Below are positions 44,757 through 57,494 of a DNA stretch of 64,000 bases, piece by piece. The position numbers were made by a program, and so were the translations under genes. The notes under the pieces were generated by a model. That model was not told where the DNA came from. It was given only the letters and a program-made list of their open reading frames with translations, and did no database searches. Positions within the stretch are counted from its first letter, which is position 1. Every line of letters begins with the position of its first letter. The stretch lies in NCBI GenBank assembly GCA_009809945.1, contig WTPW01000626.1, positions 114,730 through 178,729 on the forward strand. The letters are read 5' to 3'. Origin of the DNA: Gigaspora margarita. Taxonomy: Eukaryota; Glomeromycota; Glomeromycetes; Diversisporales; Gigasporaceae.

Positions 44757-46640
44757 AACGAATTATATAATCGATATATTAGAAATCATTTAGCAGAACA
44801 TTACCAAAATCCTGCTCTTCCTTTTTCTTCTTTTCAATTAAGTGCCCCTGATCTTTCTTGTCAAGAGTGTTATCCTTCTCCTAGAACCAGTAGTCGAATA
44901 TTTTCACAAACACCCTTTGGAAGATTTTGGCATTGGTATTCAGGAACCTATCATGCTAATACTTATAGTGGCCAAACTACTAGCAACTTTGCTTGCCTAA
45001 CTGCTACTCGAGACTCTTCTACTATTCGTGCCTGTATCAGAGATATTATTTTTAGCTGCCACTACCAAGTAGACATTGTAAAACCAGGAGAAATTGCCCT
45101 TGCCATCCTCCAATGATATGCTAACCATACTATTCTACCTCCTATAGACTTTGATAATTATACTGTTTTTGACTATTACCTTGACCCAGAACCTGATTCC
45201 TATTACTGACCATACAATACATAACCAGACTTTGGCTCTTCTATTGCTGAAGCACCCATTCAAAACCTCACAACTACACCTTTTTTTGACACCCTTGTTG
45301 CCCTCTCTACTAGCCCTAATCTACATCTCCTTGGTGACAACTATAGTACTACTAGTTCTACTCTTCCTGAATCCAACGTATTAGTTTAACTGCAAGCCCT
45401 GTAATCTTGACAACTAGAAGTTGATCTTGAAGATTTCTTTGATACTACTACTACCTTTGAATTAAATCAACATCTACCTGATCCTGCTTCTGAAACTGCT
45501 TAAGAAAACCAAACACCTCCTTCACCACCTCCTACAATCAATTTACCTATACTTCACCCACCTGTAATTAATCTACTACCCAATATGGCTCAACAAGCTA
45601 TAGCTGATGCTACTAATGCTATCAACACTCTAGCTGCTGCTTTTATAAATATAGGACCTGAAAAGAATCTTCTCTCTGTTAATTTCTTTAGTGGTGATGG
45701 AACCCAAGACCCACTAAAATAGTATACTGAATTTAAATGTGCTGATGATGCCAACTGATGGAATCCTGCCCATAAATTGGAACTTGTCACTGTATATTTA
45801 AAAGGAATTGCTTAGACTGGTATTCCTCTCTTGCAAATGCCCCACTGCTTTTAGTGATGCCAATAATCAAGCCACAAGTTTCAAATATCTTTTTAAAGCT
45901 CACTTTACCACTCCTAAACAAAAAGGCCTATAGCAAAAGCAACTCTTTGAAATCAAGCAAGGTGCTAATTCTGTTGATGAATATATTAACCAATTTAGAA
46001 AATTAAAGAAACGTATTGACCTTGATGATAGTTTTCCTAGAGACTTTTTGAAACAACTCTTTATCCAAGGACTTCGCCCTGAGTTTACTATCAATGTTCA
46101 AGCTTCTGAACCTGCTAATCTTGCTACTGCTATAGAAACTGCTTGCAAATGAGAAATTGAAAAACTTATAGCTTCATCTAATACAGATATAGACAAAGCC
46201 ATTAAACAACTAACTGACCAAATTGCCCAACTTAGTATTAATCTTGCCCAGAAACAACAACCTTCTAATTTCTCTGTCAACTATGCTGACTCTTCTAAAC
46301 AAGCTAACGCAATCAAACAACCTTCTACTTGTCACTACTGTGGTAGAACCAGACATTTTCTTGCTTACTGCCATACCAAGAAAAATGACCAAAATTGAGA
46401 ACAAGGAAGAAACAGACAATTCAACAATAACAATAATTGCCAACGAGACTCATATAGAAACAGATTCAGAAGCTGGGATAATTACAATAGAGATCGAGAC
46501 AATTATAATCGAGATCAAAGCTGTTCAAGAAATAGGGATAACCGAAATGACTGAGATGACTACCATTCTAGAAGTCGTGATAGATCCTCTAACTCTTCAT
46601 AGAGACCCTCCAATCGTACTCCTCATCTTACTATAGAAAT
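44757..46640 (+). pseudogene. Gag-like region of the Gypsy fossil
   Basis: Fossil coding region with capsid-like stretches. A CCHC zinc knuckle of the pattern C-x2-C-x4-H-x4-C lies near 46330-46375, followed by an Arg/Asn/Asp-rich tail (46400-46600). The zinc knuckle is the landmark that marks it as gag. It is broken. The function in living relatives is RNA packaging. Confidence 0.72.
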
Positions 46641-46839
46641 ATTAATTACCTTGATAGAACTCCTTCATCTTCTACTAGTACCTCCTCTAACCAAACTCTT
46701 AACCCACAAAAATGGGAAACACTTTTGAACAATACCTCCATTCATACTGCTTTATTCTCTTACTTGTATGAAGAAGCAAAGACTGCTAACTTGATTCTGA
46801 CACTTGCTTATACTACACCTGTAAAATGCAATATTCAAT

Positions 46840-47290
46840 TGAACCAGAAACTCTACCAAGCTATTATTAATTGTGGAGCCTCTATTAGCATAATTGCTTA
46901 CAAAGTAGTGCAAGACCTAGAATTGAAAATATAACAAGCCTCTACTAGCCTCATTATATCTGCTACTGGAACTTCTGCTCGCCATCTAGAAATTATTTGA
47001 GACCTATCTGTAGAAATTAATAGTGCCGTTGTACCTATTATAGTTGAAGTTGTACCCGCTACTTCCTACTCTCTATTGCTTGGAAATGACTGGTCAAAGA
47101 AAATTGAAGCCAGCTATAACTGGAAAAATGGACGCTATTCATTTAAATGGAAGAACAAGAAGCATACTATCTTTACCTCTTATGAAAGTAACCAACCCTT
47201 ACCATCACAGCCTACTGTTACTAATCCTGCTGAATTAGACACTTATGAACAAGAATATTTAGTGCCCCAAGAAGCTTATGCTTTTAACTG
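46840..47290 (+). pseudogene. Protease-like region of the Gypsy fossil
   Basis: An aspartic-protease-like stretch (IINCGASISIIAY near 46865-46905, where relatives have an active-site D-S/T-G) and a LLLGNDW-type C-terminal motif near 47070-47090. Degraded. Confidence 0.65.
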
Positions 47291-48715
47291 AGAACCAGAC
47301 ATGATCTCTAGCTCTGATGATGATGCCAACCTATGGATTATCTATCAGCCTAGACATAGAAGACGAAACCCTCCTAGCTCTTGCATATATAGAAACTGTG
47401 GATCACCTGACTACTTCTTGCCAATTGGCCTACCAATCATTGTAACTGTTGCCCACAAGAAGGACATATTGCTGTTCATTGCCCCTAACAATTACTCAGA
47501 TGGGCCTCTTGCCCTATTTGCTATGGAAATAACCATCTGTATCGAAACTGCCCTGAGAATGTTTGACATACTTGTAGAATAGCTTGCCATATTGCTATTG
47601 ATTGTCCTTTTGCAACCCTCAAGGAACAAAACTGAGCTTGTCAATGCGGATATGATCCTAATGCCATTGAAGCCAAAAGACTATATAATTATAGTTCAAA
47701 GCATACTCACTATTGCTATTACTGCCAAAAGCCCAATAGACCAGAAGACTTACGAGCTCTTAACAATCAGTTTGTTTGTTGTAGATGTTATTCTGACTAC
47801 CATTATGAACTCCTCTTAGATGATCTTCAACGCATTTATTATTATGACCAAGAAGATGGATGGGAACCCTTGTCCTATGCCAGATTTGTGAAGAAACTAG
47901 GCCTACCTCTAGAATGTATAGCCTAGAAAGCCTAGAACAAGCCCTTTGGTTTTGTGACCTCAAACACCTTTACGCTTACAAAGCAGGACAAGATATTCTC
48001 TATAACCCTAACTATAACCTGTGGACCAGAATCAGACAATATACTGAATCCAACCATAGTGCTAAATCTCAATATGAAATGAACCAGACTCGCATATATA
48101 GACTAGCCAAGATTTTCTTAGAAGAAAGTAACCAATATCTAGCCAAAGCTTTAAAACCTCAGGAACTGATCAAATTTACCAACCATGAAGCCCAGAAGAA
48201 AAATCTTTAATCCTTCGTGCTGAATATGGTCTTCTAGAAGAAAATAAAGAAACTCAACTATAACAAGCCCTCGAAATTTCTTTTGATACCAGTCATCCTG
48301 AATTTTGTAAAAAAAACTGCTATTGCTAATCTTAGAATAAACTTCTCAGACCCTGTTGAACTTTGCAAGGAATGTCTTCATATTAAAAACCAAAAAGAAC
48401 TAGACAAATATGATGGATACTGTGCTGACTATGAACCCCCTCTACCATCTATATTTGAACCAGAACCAGAAACTGTACCTGAAGAACCTATTGAAGAACC
48501 TGTAGAAAATTAACTAGATATTGTTACCATAGATGCTTTAGAAAAATTACAACAACAAATTACTCTACAGAATCAGACCATTAAACAACTACAACAACAA
48601 GTTCAGAAACTTGAAACCTTTAATCAACGACTACTTCAATTTATCCAACAAAATACTCAATACCTTCAACAAAGAGCTAATGCTTTTACCACCCTTCTTA
48701 CCAATCAAAATATTT
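47290..48715 (+). pseudogene. Cysteine-rich and glutamine-rich region between protease and RT
   Basis: An unusual 1.4-kb stretch for a Gypsy element. The first half has repeated Cys-x2-Cys-type remnants (47375-47830) suggesting several zinc-knuckle-like motifs. The second half (48525-48700) encodes a Gln/Leu-rich heptad-like segment that would form a coiled coil. I know no standard Gypsy domain of this make-up. It may be an extra lineage-specific domain or a captured gene. It is broken like the rest. Confidence 0.5.
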
Positions 48716-48879
48716 AGATAATCCTAGGCAGGATGACAAACTACCTAATGATTCAGACAATAGTATAGACAAACCTCTTGAATATTACCCCTTAAATTTA
48801 GTACCTACCCCTGTATATAGTATAGATACCCTTATCCCTATGAAGAATATACTTTAACCCCTAGTACCTTATTAAATAT

Positions 48880-49135
48880 AGGCCCTCTTACTGCAGAACA
48901 AGGACATAGATTTAGACAATTACTTAAAAAATTTTCAGATATTTTTGCAACAGACATAAATGAACTAGGTAGAACTAACTTAGTCTCTCGCCGTATCTTT
49001 ACAAAAGAAGTACTACCAATTCACTCTAGACCTTACTATATACTCCCAAATGAACAGACATTTATCAAAAAGGAAATCCAACAGATAATAAAACACAAAC
49101 TTATCTGACCCTCTGATAGTCCCTGGACTTCCTCT
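48880..49135 (+). pseudogene. Reverse transcriptase region, part before the nested insertion
   Basis: Fossil N-terminal RT stretch with FRQLLKKFSDIFATD near 48920-48960, typical of the start of Ty3/Gypsy RT. The domain is interrupted at 49136 by the 2.2-kb element. Confidence 0.72.
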
Positions 49136-51322
49136 TATCTGCAAATTTTATATATAGATATTGATCTATATATAACACTTAATTGTTTTATATCGATTAT
49201 AAAATATCATTATATATCGATTAATTGAATAAAAATCGATATATATCTAAATCGATATATATCATTTTTTATATTAAATTGTTATATATCTATAAATCGA
49301 TTATAATCAGAATTATTTGAAATGATATATAATGATTAACAGATCTTTAACGATTACATAATGTTTTAACTATCACCGGGTAAAAAAAAAAAAGTAGAAT
49401 TCCAAAAAAAAGTAGGCTAAAAAAAAGACAAAGACAAAATGAAAATAATTGGCTTAGGAAAAAAANAAAAAAAAAAAAAAAAAAAAAAAGTGTTTTCGAA
49501 CAATTTTTACTTCTCCTTCCCTTTTCTTCTCTCCTCTTTCTTTTTTTTTCTCATCTCTCTTTTTTTTCTCATCTTTTTTTTCTCTTTTTTTTTTTTAATT
49601 TTTCGAATATATTCAAAATATTTTAGAACTGGGCTGGATCTGTAGATCTGTATCCTAAAACATACCAAGGATGCGTTTAATTAATATTTTCAAAATGTTT
49701 CGATTTGTTTCGAAATGTTTCGCTGATCGTAGTATAAGATCAGATTAGATCTTTGTTTATTTTTTTTGTTTATAATTTAGATCTTCTATCACTTTTACAT
49801 TGTTTTTTCGTTTTTATTTTGTTTTTTTTTGTTACGTTTCATTTCGTTTAGTATCATTTTTTTCTTTTATTTATTATTATTTTTTAATTTTTTTATTTTA
49901 TTTCTACAAAAAAAACACTTTTTGGCATGAAATATAGTGACTTTCCAATACTTTGCACAAGACAACGCATTGGTGTTGTCCTAGTTGGTATCATCACTGG
50001 TGTTGTAGTTGATGTCGTCATTGGTGTCGTCATTGGAATTGTCGCTAGCTGGTATTGTTGGTGTTCTTGTGGAATAGCTTTACGTGCCTCTCAGTATTCT
50101 TGTAGATAGTATTGCATAGATTTTTAGTGTTCTTGTAGGTGGTTTATTTGTTTTTCTTGCATTTATACGGGGTGGTCTTGCTCATTTCTCTTGCATTTGT
50201 ATGGGGTAGCTTGCTCGTTCTCTTGCATTCGTACGGGGTCATATGGGTAATTTTTCTTGTTTCTCTTGCATTTGTATGGGTGGTATAACACTAACACTTC
50301 TGAGAAATAGTTTTTTTTATTTTTTTTACTTACTATTTTTTTTTAGAAAGTAGCGAAAATAAGTGAATATGAGCGAATAGAAGCAAATATAATGGAGATT
50401 TGGGGGGTTTTTTTTTTATTCAGTTTGCTTATATTCTGTTGTTTTCTTTTTACTTATTTTTTTAATTTTTAATTTTTTATTATTCTGGTACATTGCGAAA
50501 ACCTTCAACGATTTCTAAATTATAAGAAACAAACTCTTACTTTAGAAAAATAGAGATTTGAAGCTTTGTTTTTTTTTATTTAGTTTGCTTACGTTTTTGT
50601 TTTTTGTTTTTTTACTTATTTTTTTTATTTTATTTTATTTATTTCTGACTTTTTTTAAAACTTTGCAAGAAAACAATCTGACTTTTTTGGTATTTTACAA
50701 GAATACCAACTCTAACTTCTCTGGCACTTTGCAAGAAGTAGTGAATATGAGCGAATATGATAGTAGATGCAACAAAATGCTAAAGTAGTTGAAAATTATT
50801 ACTATTTTTTTGGTTTTGTTTTTTTTGTTATTTTTTTGTGAGTTTTTTTTTGGGGTTTCATTTTTTTTATAATAATATATAATAAAAATATGTAATATAA
50901 TATAATATATAATAATAATAAATAAATAATTTTATATTAAATTGCGAAAACTTGCAAATATTAATTAAAAATGTATATTTAATTTAAAATATAATATATA
51001 ATAATAAAATAAATAAAAAAATAAAATTTTATAATAAATTGCGAAACCTTGTGAAAACATGTAATTATGTGAATATAATAATTATTAATTGATATCATAT
51101 TAGATATATATCGATTACTATCACTATTGATAATAATCAGCAGAGGTGTTGATTATCGATATATATCTGGTTAAGCGATATATATCTAGTAGATATATAT
51201 CGATTAACCAGATATATATCGATTACTATCACTATCGATAATAATCAGCAGAGGTATTGATCATCGATATATATCTTACCAGTTAGTAATCGATATATAT
51301 CTATATATAAAATTTGCTAATG
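49136..51322. mobile_element. 2.2-kb element with ATCGATATATATC subterminal repeats, copy B (reversed), nested in the Gypsy RT
   Basis: Ends TATCTGCAAATTTTATATAT and, reversed, CATTAGCAAATTTTATATAT match the ends of copy A at 35558-37850. The layout is reversed: the poly-purine/pyrimidine tract is on the left, with the GTCGTC-type minisatellite and TTCTTGTAGG words on the right (49960-50280). Subterminal ATCGATATATATC words are dense at both ends, and a 100-base unit with ATAATCAGCAGAGG is duplicated at 51120-51260. No clean target duplication survives. Short frames at 49439, 49927 and 50558 are low-complexity. Confidence 0.82.
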
Positions 51323-51700
51323 CTGTTGTCCTAGTGAAAAAGAAAATAAAAAAATTACACTTTTGTATAGACTACAGAAAGCTTAACAATGTTACCAAAA
51401 AGGATTCATACCCTCTGCTTCGTATAGACGAAATGTTGAATACCCTTGCTGGATCACATTGGTTTTCTGCTTTGGATCCTGCAAGTGGATACTGGCAAGT
51501 TGCAATGTACCCTCGAGACAAAGAAAAGACTGTATTTGTAACTCACTATGGAATCTACAAGTTTAATATAATGCCATTTGGACTTTGTAATGCTCTTGCT
51601 ACATTCCAAAGCTTATAGACCAAGTATATGATGGGATTGCATGGAAGTTTGTAGTTGTTTATCTAGACGATACCATAGTATATTCTCAATCATTCAATGA
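51323..51700 (+). pseudogene. Reverse transcriptase region, part after the nested insertion
   Basis: Strong Ty3/Gypsy RT landmarks: FCIDYRKLN (51364-51390), FSALDPASGYWQVAM (51463-51507) and IMPFGLCNALATFQ (51571-51612), then a catalytic-box remnant near 51660. Fossil; the remainder continues degraded to about 51960. Confidence 0.88.
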
Positions 51701-51959
51701 CCATTCTTAGACATTTTAATGAAGTATTTCAAAGAATTAAGAGAGCTGGATTACACTTTAACATCGAGAAATATAATTTTTGAATACAACATTTACCTTT
51801 CTTAGGACATATCATCACACCTAGTGGAATAGCCCCAAACCCTGCAAAAATAGAAGCTGTTCAAAAGATACAACCACCACAAAATATAACCCAACTTCGC
51901 TCATTCTTAGGATTAGCTAGATATTATAAACAATTTATTCAGAACTTCTCTGCTATTGC

Positions 51960-52480
51960 TAAACTGTTAAATCAATTGTTACATAAAGATAAACCCTATT
52001 AATAGACCCATGTTCAACAAGAGCCTTTATAGAGTTGAAAGACCAACTTACTGCTGCCTCTATATTAGCCTACTCAGATTTAGGAAGATATTTATTTTGG
52101 CTACCGATGCTTCTTACTATGGATTTGGTGCCACCTTCAGCCAACTAGACCACAATCGAAAAGAATATCCAATTGCATATGTAAGCAAAAGCCTTCAGAA
52201 AGAAGAAGTAAACTATGGCACAACAGAATTAGAATGTGCTGCTGTAGTTTGGGCTATTGGACACTTTCATAAATATTTAGGTGCTACTTACTTTATATTA
52301 GTTACAGACCACTCTGCTTTGAAATGGCTACGCTCTGCTGAACCCAAAGAAAGGATTGCATGATGGATTCTTAAACTCCAACCTTATAATTTTGAAATCC
52401 TTCACAAACCAGAAAAAATTCACTCTAATGTTGATGCTTTATCATGCCTATGATACAAACAGATAAACTATCTAGATCAT
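51960..52480 (+). pseudogene. RNase H region of the Gypsy fossil
   Basis: ILATDASYYGFGATFSQ (52089-52140), YPIAYVSKSLQ (52168-52200) and LVTDHSALKWL (52299-52332) are classic Ty3/Gypsy RNase H landmarks. Fossil. Confidence 0.85.
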
Positions 52481-52599
52481 GAACTTAGACTGATATATTC
52501 AACTTTATAATTATTTAGAATCAGACAAAATACATGAAGAATTTACAGACTATTAAAAAAAACAATTAATTAATCAGGCTAGATACTTTGAAATTAGAC

Positions 52600-53700
52600 A
52601 TAATCTCCTATATAAAAGAAATAGAAAAGATACTAAACATCTCTTTAGAGTTATTAAATGGACAGAAGTAGAACTGATTCTTTATATGATGCATAAACAT
52701 CCTACTGCTGAACATTTGGAAACCGATGCTATGTACTACAAAATAGCTGAGTGATATTATTAGGATCAAATGTACTGAGACATTCAAGAATATGTAAAGT
52801 CTTGTAAGATATGCCAAAAAAGACAAAAGAGAAGAAGAAAAAAACCCCTTCATCCAATTCAAATAGGACATGCTTTTGAAAGAGTTGGAATTGATCTTGT
52901 AGAACCTCTCCCACTAACTGCCAAGAACAACTACTATATCATCATTGCTACAGACTACCTAACAAGATGGCCAGAAGCCCGTACTGTACCTGATGCTAGT
53001 GCCAATACTCTTGCTCAATTTATTTTTGAAGAAATTATTTGTAGACATGGAACTCCAAAGATTATACTCAGTGACCAAGAAAGAAACTTTATTAGTGAAA
53101 CCGTACGAATACTATGTGAAAAGTTTTTTATCAAACATAAATTCTCTTCACTATAATGTGAATCTCTTGCAAAAGTAAAAGAAGATAATGGCTGGAATTT
53201 ACACATACCTGTGGTTCTTTTAGCCTATTGAACAAAAAGACATGCTACTACTGGATATACTCTATTTTAGTTAGTCTATGGAAGACAAGCCACTTTACCC
53301 ATAAAAGCTCTTATTCTAGTACATTCTGTAGATGATATAAATACAGAAATAGATATACAAGACAGTATACTCTAATGTGCTTATGAACTAATAGAAAAAT
53401 TACCAATGTTACAAGAAGACGCTAGAGAAAATACTAGAAAATCACAAAAGAAACAGAAGAAATATTTCGATATGAAAATAAAAGAAGAAACCTTTGAGAT
53501 TGGAGAGAAAGTATGGACAATAAAAGAATTAGAAATGTCATGATCTGCTAAATTCAAAGACAAAAGAATTGGACCCTTTATAATCCAAGAAAAACTAAAC
53601 AATAGAGCATATAAACTCCAAGATTTGAAAGGATAAACTTTACAAAAATACTATAATAGTAATAGACTTGCTAAGTACTACGAGAAACAGACATGGAAAA
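52600..53700 (+). pseudogene. Integrase region of the Gypsy fossil
   Basis: A zinc-binding HHCC part near 52690-52830 (HPTAEHLETD; CKICQKRQK), then the catalytic core with GIDLVEPL near 52890 and IIATDYLTRWPEA near 52940-52980. A C-terminal GPFIIQEKLNNRAYKL stretch lies near 53572-53620. Order and spacing fit Ty3/Gypsy integrase. Fossil. Confidence 0.85.
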
Positions 53701-53889
53701 CAATAATCGTAATTGAAAATTAGAAATTTCTGGAAGAAATTTATTGCAAAAGGGAGTGACATTAGTGTAAAAACTTTGTACACTGCCCTATGAAAATTAT
53801 TGTGCTACTCTATTACATATATATATAACTTTATACTCTGATTAATTTTTCTAGATATATTACCAAAATCCCTAAAATGGAATCTACTA

Positions 53890-54565
53890 CTTTATGATCC
53901 AATACCATACTAGCCCTTTGAAATTTTCTTTCTATTTAGAAACAAGCTCTGCTGCCAAATACCATTTAGGAATTTCTAGCCAGAATGTAATCTTATGGGA
54001 TGCTCAAAACCCAGAACAAGTAATCGATATTACTCTAACAGAAGAACCAGACCCTTTTAATGAACTTAATGAATTACTAAGATCTTTCGATGAAGACATA
54101 GAAGCTTTATTAACCGCAGCCATACCTGAAAAACCTAAGGCTATTACTCAATTACTCAAAGACTTGACTCAGACTCTTAATCCACAGAAGACTGCTTGAC
54201 TGAATTATTTTCTCCAAGAAACTTGGACCACACAAGTTAATAAAATTCTTCAAGAATTACCCAAGTTTAAACAATCTTGTAGAGGACAGATACAAGCCAT
54301 TGAAGCTCATTATTACTTGGGAACAATTATTGAGAAACAGACAGAATACCGAACCCAAATTAGAGAACAGATTCAAAAAATTAAAGGTGAAAGAAAATTC
54401 TAAAACATTTGGAAAGGAGCCCAACGAATTAGAAAAATCTTTACCGTTTGTCCTAAAGTCTTAATACATCAAACCAATCACCTTTTGATGACTCAAATAA
54501 TCAAATTAAAGGATGAAGACTATACCCTTTTAATAGAAGAACTAGAGAAGAAATTTACAGAATAA
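53890..54565 (+). pseudogene. Extra coding-like region after integrase
   Basis: About 670 bases between integrase and the 3' LTR keep a protein-like composition (FNELNELLRSFDEDIEALL; then lysine/glutamate-rich sequence). I recognise no envelope or known accessory domain: no signal peptide or membrane helix is seen. A lineage-specific third ORF is the simplest reading. Degraded. Confidence 0.45.
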
Positions 54566-54586
54566 ATTTTCTTAAGGGGACAGAAA

Positions 54587-55274
54587 TGTTATAGAATGAG
54601 TAGTTAATTTTATTAGAATATTTATTATTATTATTTCTATTATTATCTTATTTTATTATTATTTTTAGTATTTCATGTATTGTTATTATTATTGGAAAAA
54701 GTTAGACATTTAGAATAGTTCATATCGCTTATAACACTTATGCTGCTTATAATGATTATACTGCTAATAATGCTCACATCACTTATAATGCTTATACCGC
54801 TTATAACACTTATACCACTTATAACGCTTATACTGCTTATAATGCTTATACCACTTATAATGCTTATAACGATTATATTACTTATAACACTTATGTCGCT
54901 CATGATAATTGTAACATTTATCATTGTAAATCAATGCTTATAACACTTATTCTAAAATGTATTTAAAGACATGGAATTTTCCTTAGTCAAACTAGACTCA
55001 GACACCCCACTTCTCTTTATATTCATTAAATACCTTGTAAAAGGGATTTCTTAGAAATAGAAGCCTAGAAGTAGCCCTCTTGCTTATTATTATTAAATAA
55101 CGAAACTATTGTTAACTCTAAATACTGTCACGAACTGCCTACAGAGAAGAGTATAATTTCTTACAGACTAATAATTATACCTGCCTCTTGGACACTACTA
55201 TAAACTGCTAAAGGATCCCTGTAGCCATGTTATTGTTATAGTAAGGAGTAGAAGAAGGCCTCCCTACTGTAACA
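54587..55274 (+). repeat. 3' LTR of the Gypsy fossil
   Basis: Starts TGTTATAGAATGAG and ends CTACTGTAACA. It is colinear with the 5' LTR, with a shorter GCTTATAA(T/C) array (54725-54900). Differences from the 5' LTR are mainly C/T and G/A. Confidence 0.9.
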
Positions 55275-55278
55275 GTAT

Positions 55279-55629
55279 GCAAGTATAGGATATAATTTTA
55301 GCTGTTATTATAATATTGAATAATGTTCACTTATAAAATAAGGATATTATTTTGAAATATGCTTAAATATTATTTTGTAATTTCTAATAATTTTAGTAAT
55401 TGATCAAAATAAGATCTCATTATTGTACAAAATTTTTATAAAAAATGTGGATTAATAATTAAAGTTTATAATAATAAGTATTAACTACTCAAGAAATATT
55501 TTTTTTGCTTTAATATTTATAAAGTTTCTATAAGTGAGAACAAAAAAAAGAATTTCAAACATTTTAATTATTTAAAAATTTTTTTATACACACAATAGAG
55601 TTCTCTAAGTGCATGTTAATGATTGTATA
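55279..55629. other. AT-rich spacer, nothing recognised
   Basis: No gene or repeat structure supported. Confidence 0.55.
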
Positions 55630-55944
55630 GGTGGCAATTATTTTGCCAACAATCACTTTACTGACATAACATTTCACTAACAAATATTCTCCAACAAGTT
55701 CATTTTACTGACAGTTTATTTCACCTAAGCTCATTTCACTAACAAAGTAATTTTGGTCATTGTCATTAGGGTCAGGGTAGGGTCAGAGTAAAATTAGTGT
55801 TAAAGTTAGCGTGTTTTTTAGAAAAAACTTGTCTGTAAAATGAGCATCAGTGAAACAAACTGTCAGTAAAATGAACTTGTCAGAAATATTTGTTAGTGAA
55901 ATGTTATGTTGGTGAAGTTATTGTCAGCAAAATAATACTGGCCC
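55630..55944. mobile_element. Miniature inverted-repeat element, family A, copy 2
   Basis: Same layout as copy 1: GGTGGCAATTATTTTGCCAA at left, inverted copy at right ending CTGGCCC, TTCACTGACA-type arm repeats and a GGGTCAGGGTAGGGTCAG loop. The flanks GATTGTATA (55621-55629) and AATTGCATA (55945-55953) match 7/9, supporting a 9-bp duplication. Confidence 0.87.
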
Positions 55945-56098
55945 AATTGCATACTCTCTTCAAATGCATGTTTAAGTACTGAGCTAAATATGTATTATCT
56001 CTATAAATGTAGTTTTTTAATTATTCTCTTAATTGTTAATCTGCAAGACAACTGGAAAGTGATCATAGTGTATGTGATACAGATTATATATAAAAATT

Positions 56099-56460
56099 AC
56101 TATAGGTAAAATGTGGCATGCTTCTATCTAAAAAAAAATTTTTACTAAGTTAATAACACATGCCCACTAATTGAAAGTTGTAGAACTTGCTGAGATGCAT
56201 CTAACAGTAGTTAGATTATCCAAACAGCCCAGTAGATGGTGAGATATTATCAAAATGATTGGTTGACTATATATAATCTCTATGTAAACAAACATTGTTT
56301 ATATAGAGATTTTATATAGTTGGCCAATTATTATTGATGATATTTGCCATCCACTAGGCTGGTTCGAATGATCTAACTACTGTTGGATGTGTCTCAGTGA
56401 GTTTTACAACTTTCAAATAGTGGGCATGTGTTATTAACTTAGTAAGAAATTTTTTTAGTT
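56099..56460. mobile_element. Foldback element, family D, copy 1
   Basis: The arms pair from TTTTTACTAAGTTAATAACA (56140) with AGTAAGAAATTTTTTTAG at the right. Inner landmarks are TGCATCTAACAGTAGTTAGA, a reversed counterpart at 56365-56400, and an AATCTCTATGTAAACAAACA loop. The right end lacks the last about 35 bases present in the copy at 60435-60817. Confidence 0.8.
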
Positions 56461-57490
56461 GAAAATTAGAGACTCAATTTAAAAATATATAAATACTATG
56501 AAAATTTACTTATATTCTTTTATTATTAAATTAATTATAAATTAATTTAAGTATTAAAAAAAAAAAGTCAAGAAAATGTATTATAAAAAATTTTGAAAAT
56601 TTTATATTAAAATAATTAAAATTTCCAGTTTCAGCTATTTTCAGTTTTATCTACAATAATAATTAAATAATTCAATATAGGTACAAATAAGTGAAAAAGA
56701 ATTGATTTGTAGATAAAATAGTAGAAGCTTTGAAAATAGTAGCAAAGCTTATTAAAATGAATTAGCTGAAAATATTACAGCAAATATATAGAGGTTGAAT
56801 TATTAAATTAATTAAATTTAAGTATTATTTTTCTATTTTTTTGACTGTTATCTGAATTTATATATTAGTATATTTTATTTATTTTTTAACTTGTTTTTTA
56901 TTAGATTCTTATATAATGCAAATCAATTATTAGTAGAATTTGAATTCTATTTGACTGATTTAGAATTTACAAAAATTCATTCTTTACTAGATTAATAACT
57001 ATAAATTGAGAAACTTAGGAAGCACTTGGTAATATAGTTAGAAGAATTCTAATAGAAAAAGGCTTAAAATAAATTAAATAAAAGAAATTTAAGTCTAAAA
57101 AATATAACAATTATAGATTACATGATTGTTGTCTAAATTTATAATTGTAATCACACAAATAGAAAACAATTTAAGAAGCTTGTCAACAAAGTAACAGGAC
57201 AATTATTATTGTGAGATCAGATGACTTTATTAGATCACATGTTCAATTTGTTGAATTAGCCTTTTATGGATTTTGATAGTTATTGTTGTGGTCATTATAG
57301 TATTTTGTTTGATGCAGGTATATTGTAATTGTATATGATTGTTGAAATCAGATTATATACTATGGATAAGATGAAAAAAAAAGATATTTAAAGATGTTTT
57401 GTTAAGTTAAGAAAGTTATTATTCTTTTTACTATTGCTTGTCTTGTAGTGAAGGCTGGCTCTTCATTCCACTCTTCCCACCCTTTGGACA
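56461..57490. other. AT-rich spacer, nothing firm
   Basis: No gene. A weak frame at 57200-57330 has a transposase-like feel but no motif I can defend. Confidence 0.5.
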
Positions 57491-57494
57491 ATAG

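Larger units (their letters stand above)
43144..55274 (+). mobile_element. Ty3/Gypsy LTR retrotransposon, degraded, with two nested insertions
   Basis: A fossil spanning 12.1 kb. The two LTRs are 715 and 688 bp, flanked by GTAT (43140-43143 and 55275-55278). The interior runs gag, protease, a cysteine-rich region, reverse transcriptase, RNase H, integrase, then a further unassigned coding-like region. A purine-rich tract (AAGGGGACAGAAA) stands directly before the 3' LTR. The RT-RNaseH-integrase order marks Ty3/Gypsy. Later insertions are a foldback element at 44164-44750 and a 2.2-kb element at 49136-51322. The LTRs differ at roughly one base in ten by eye, mostly transitions, so it is old. 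It is broken, with well over a dozen interruptions, and not functional. Confidence 0.88.

Noticed and set aside
57200-57460. Transposase fragment
   Set aside because: Weak resemblance only; no catalytic motif or conserved block could be shown.
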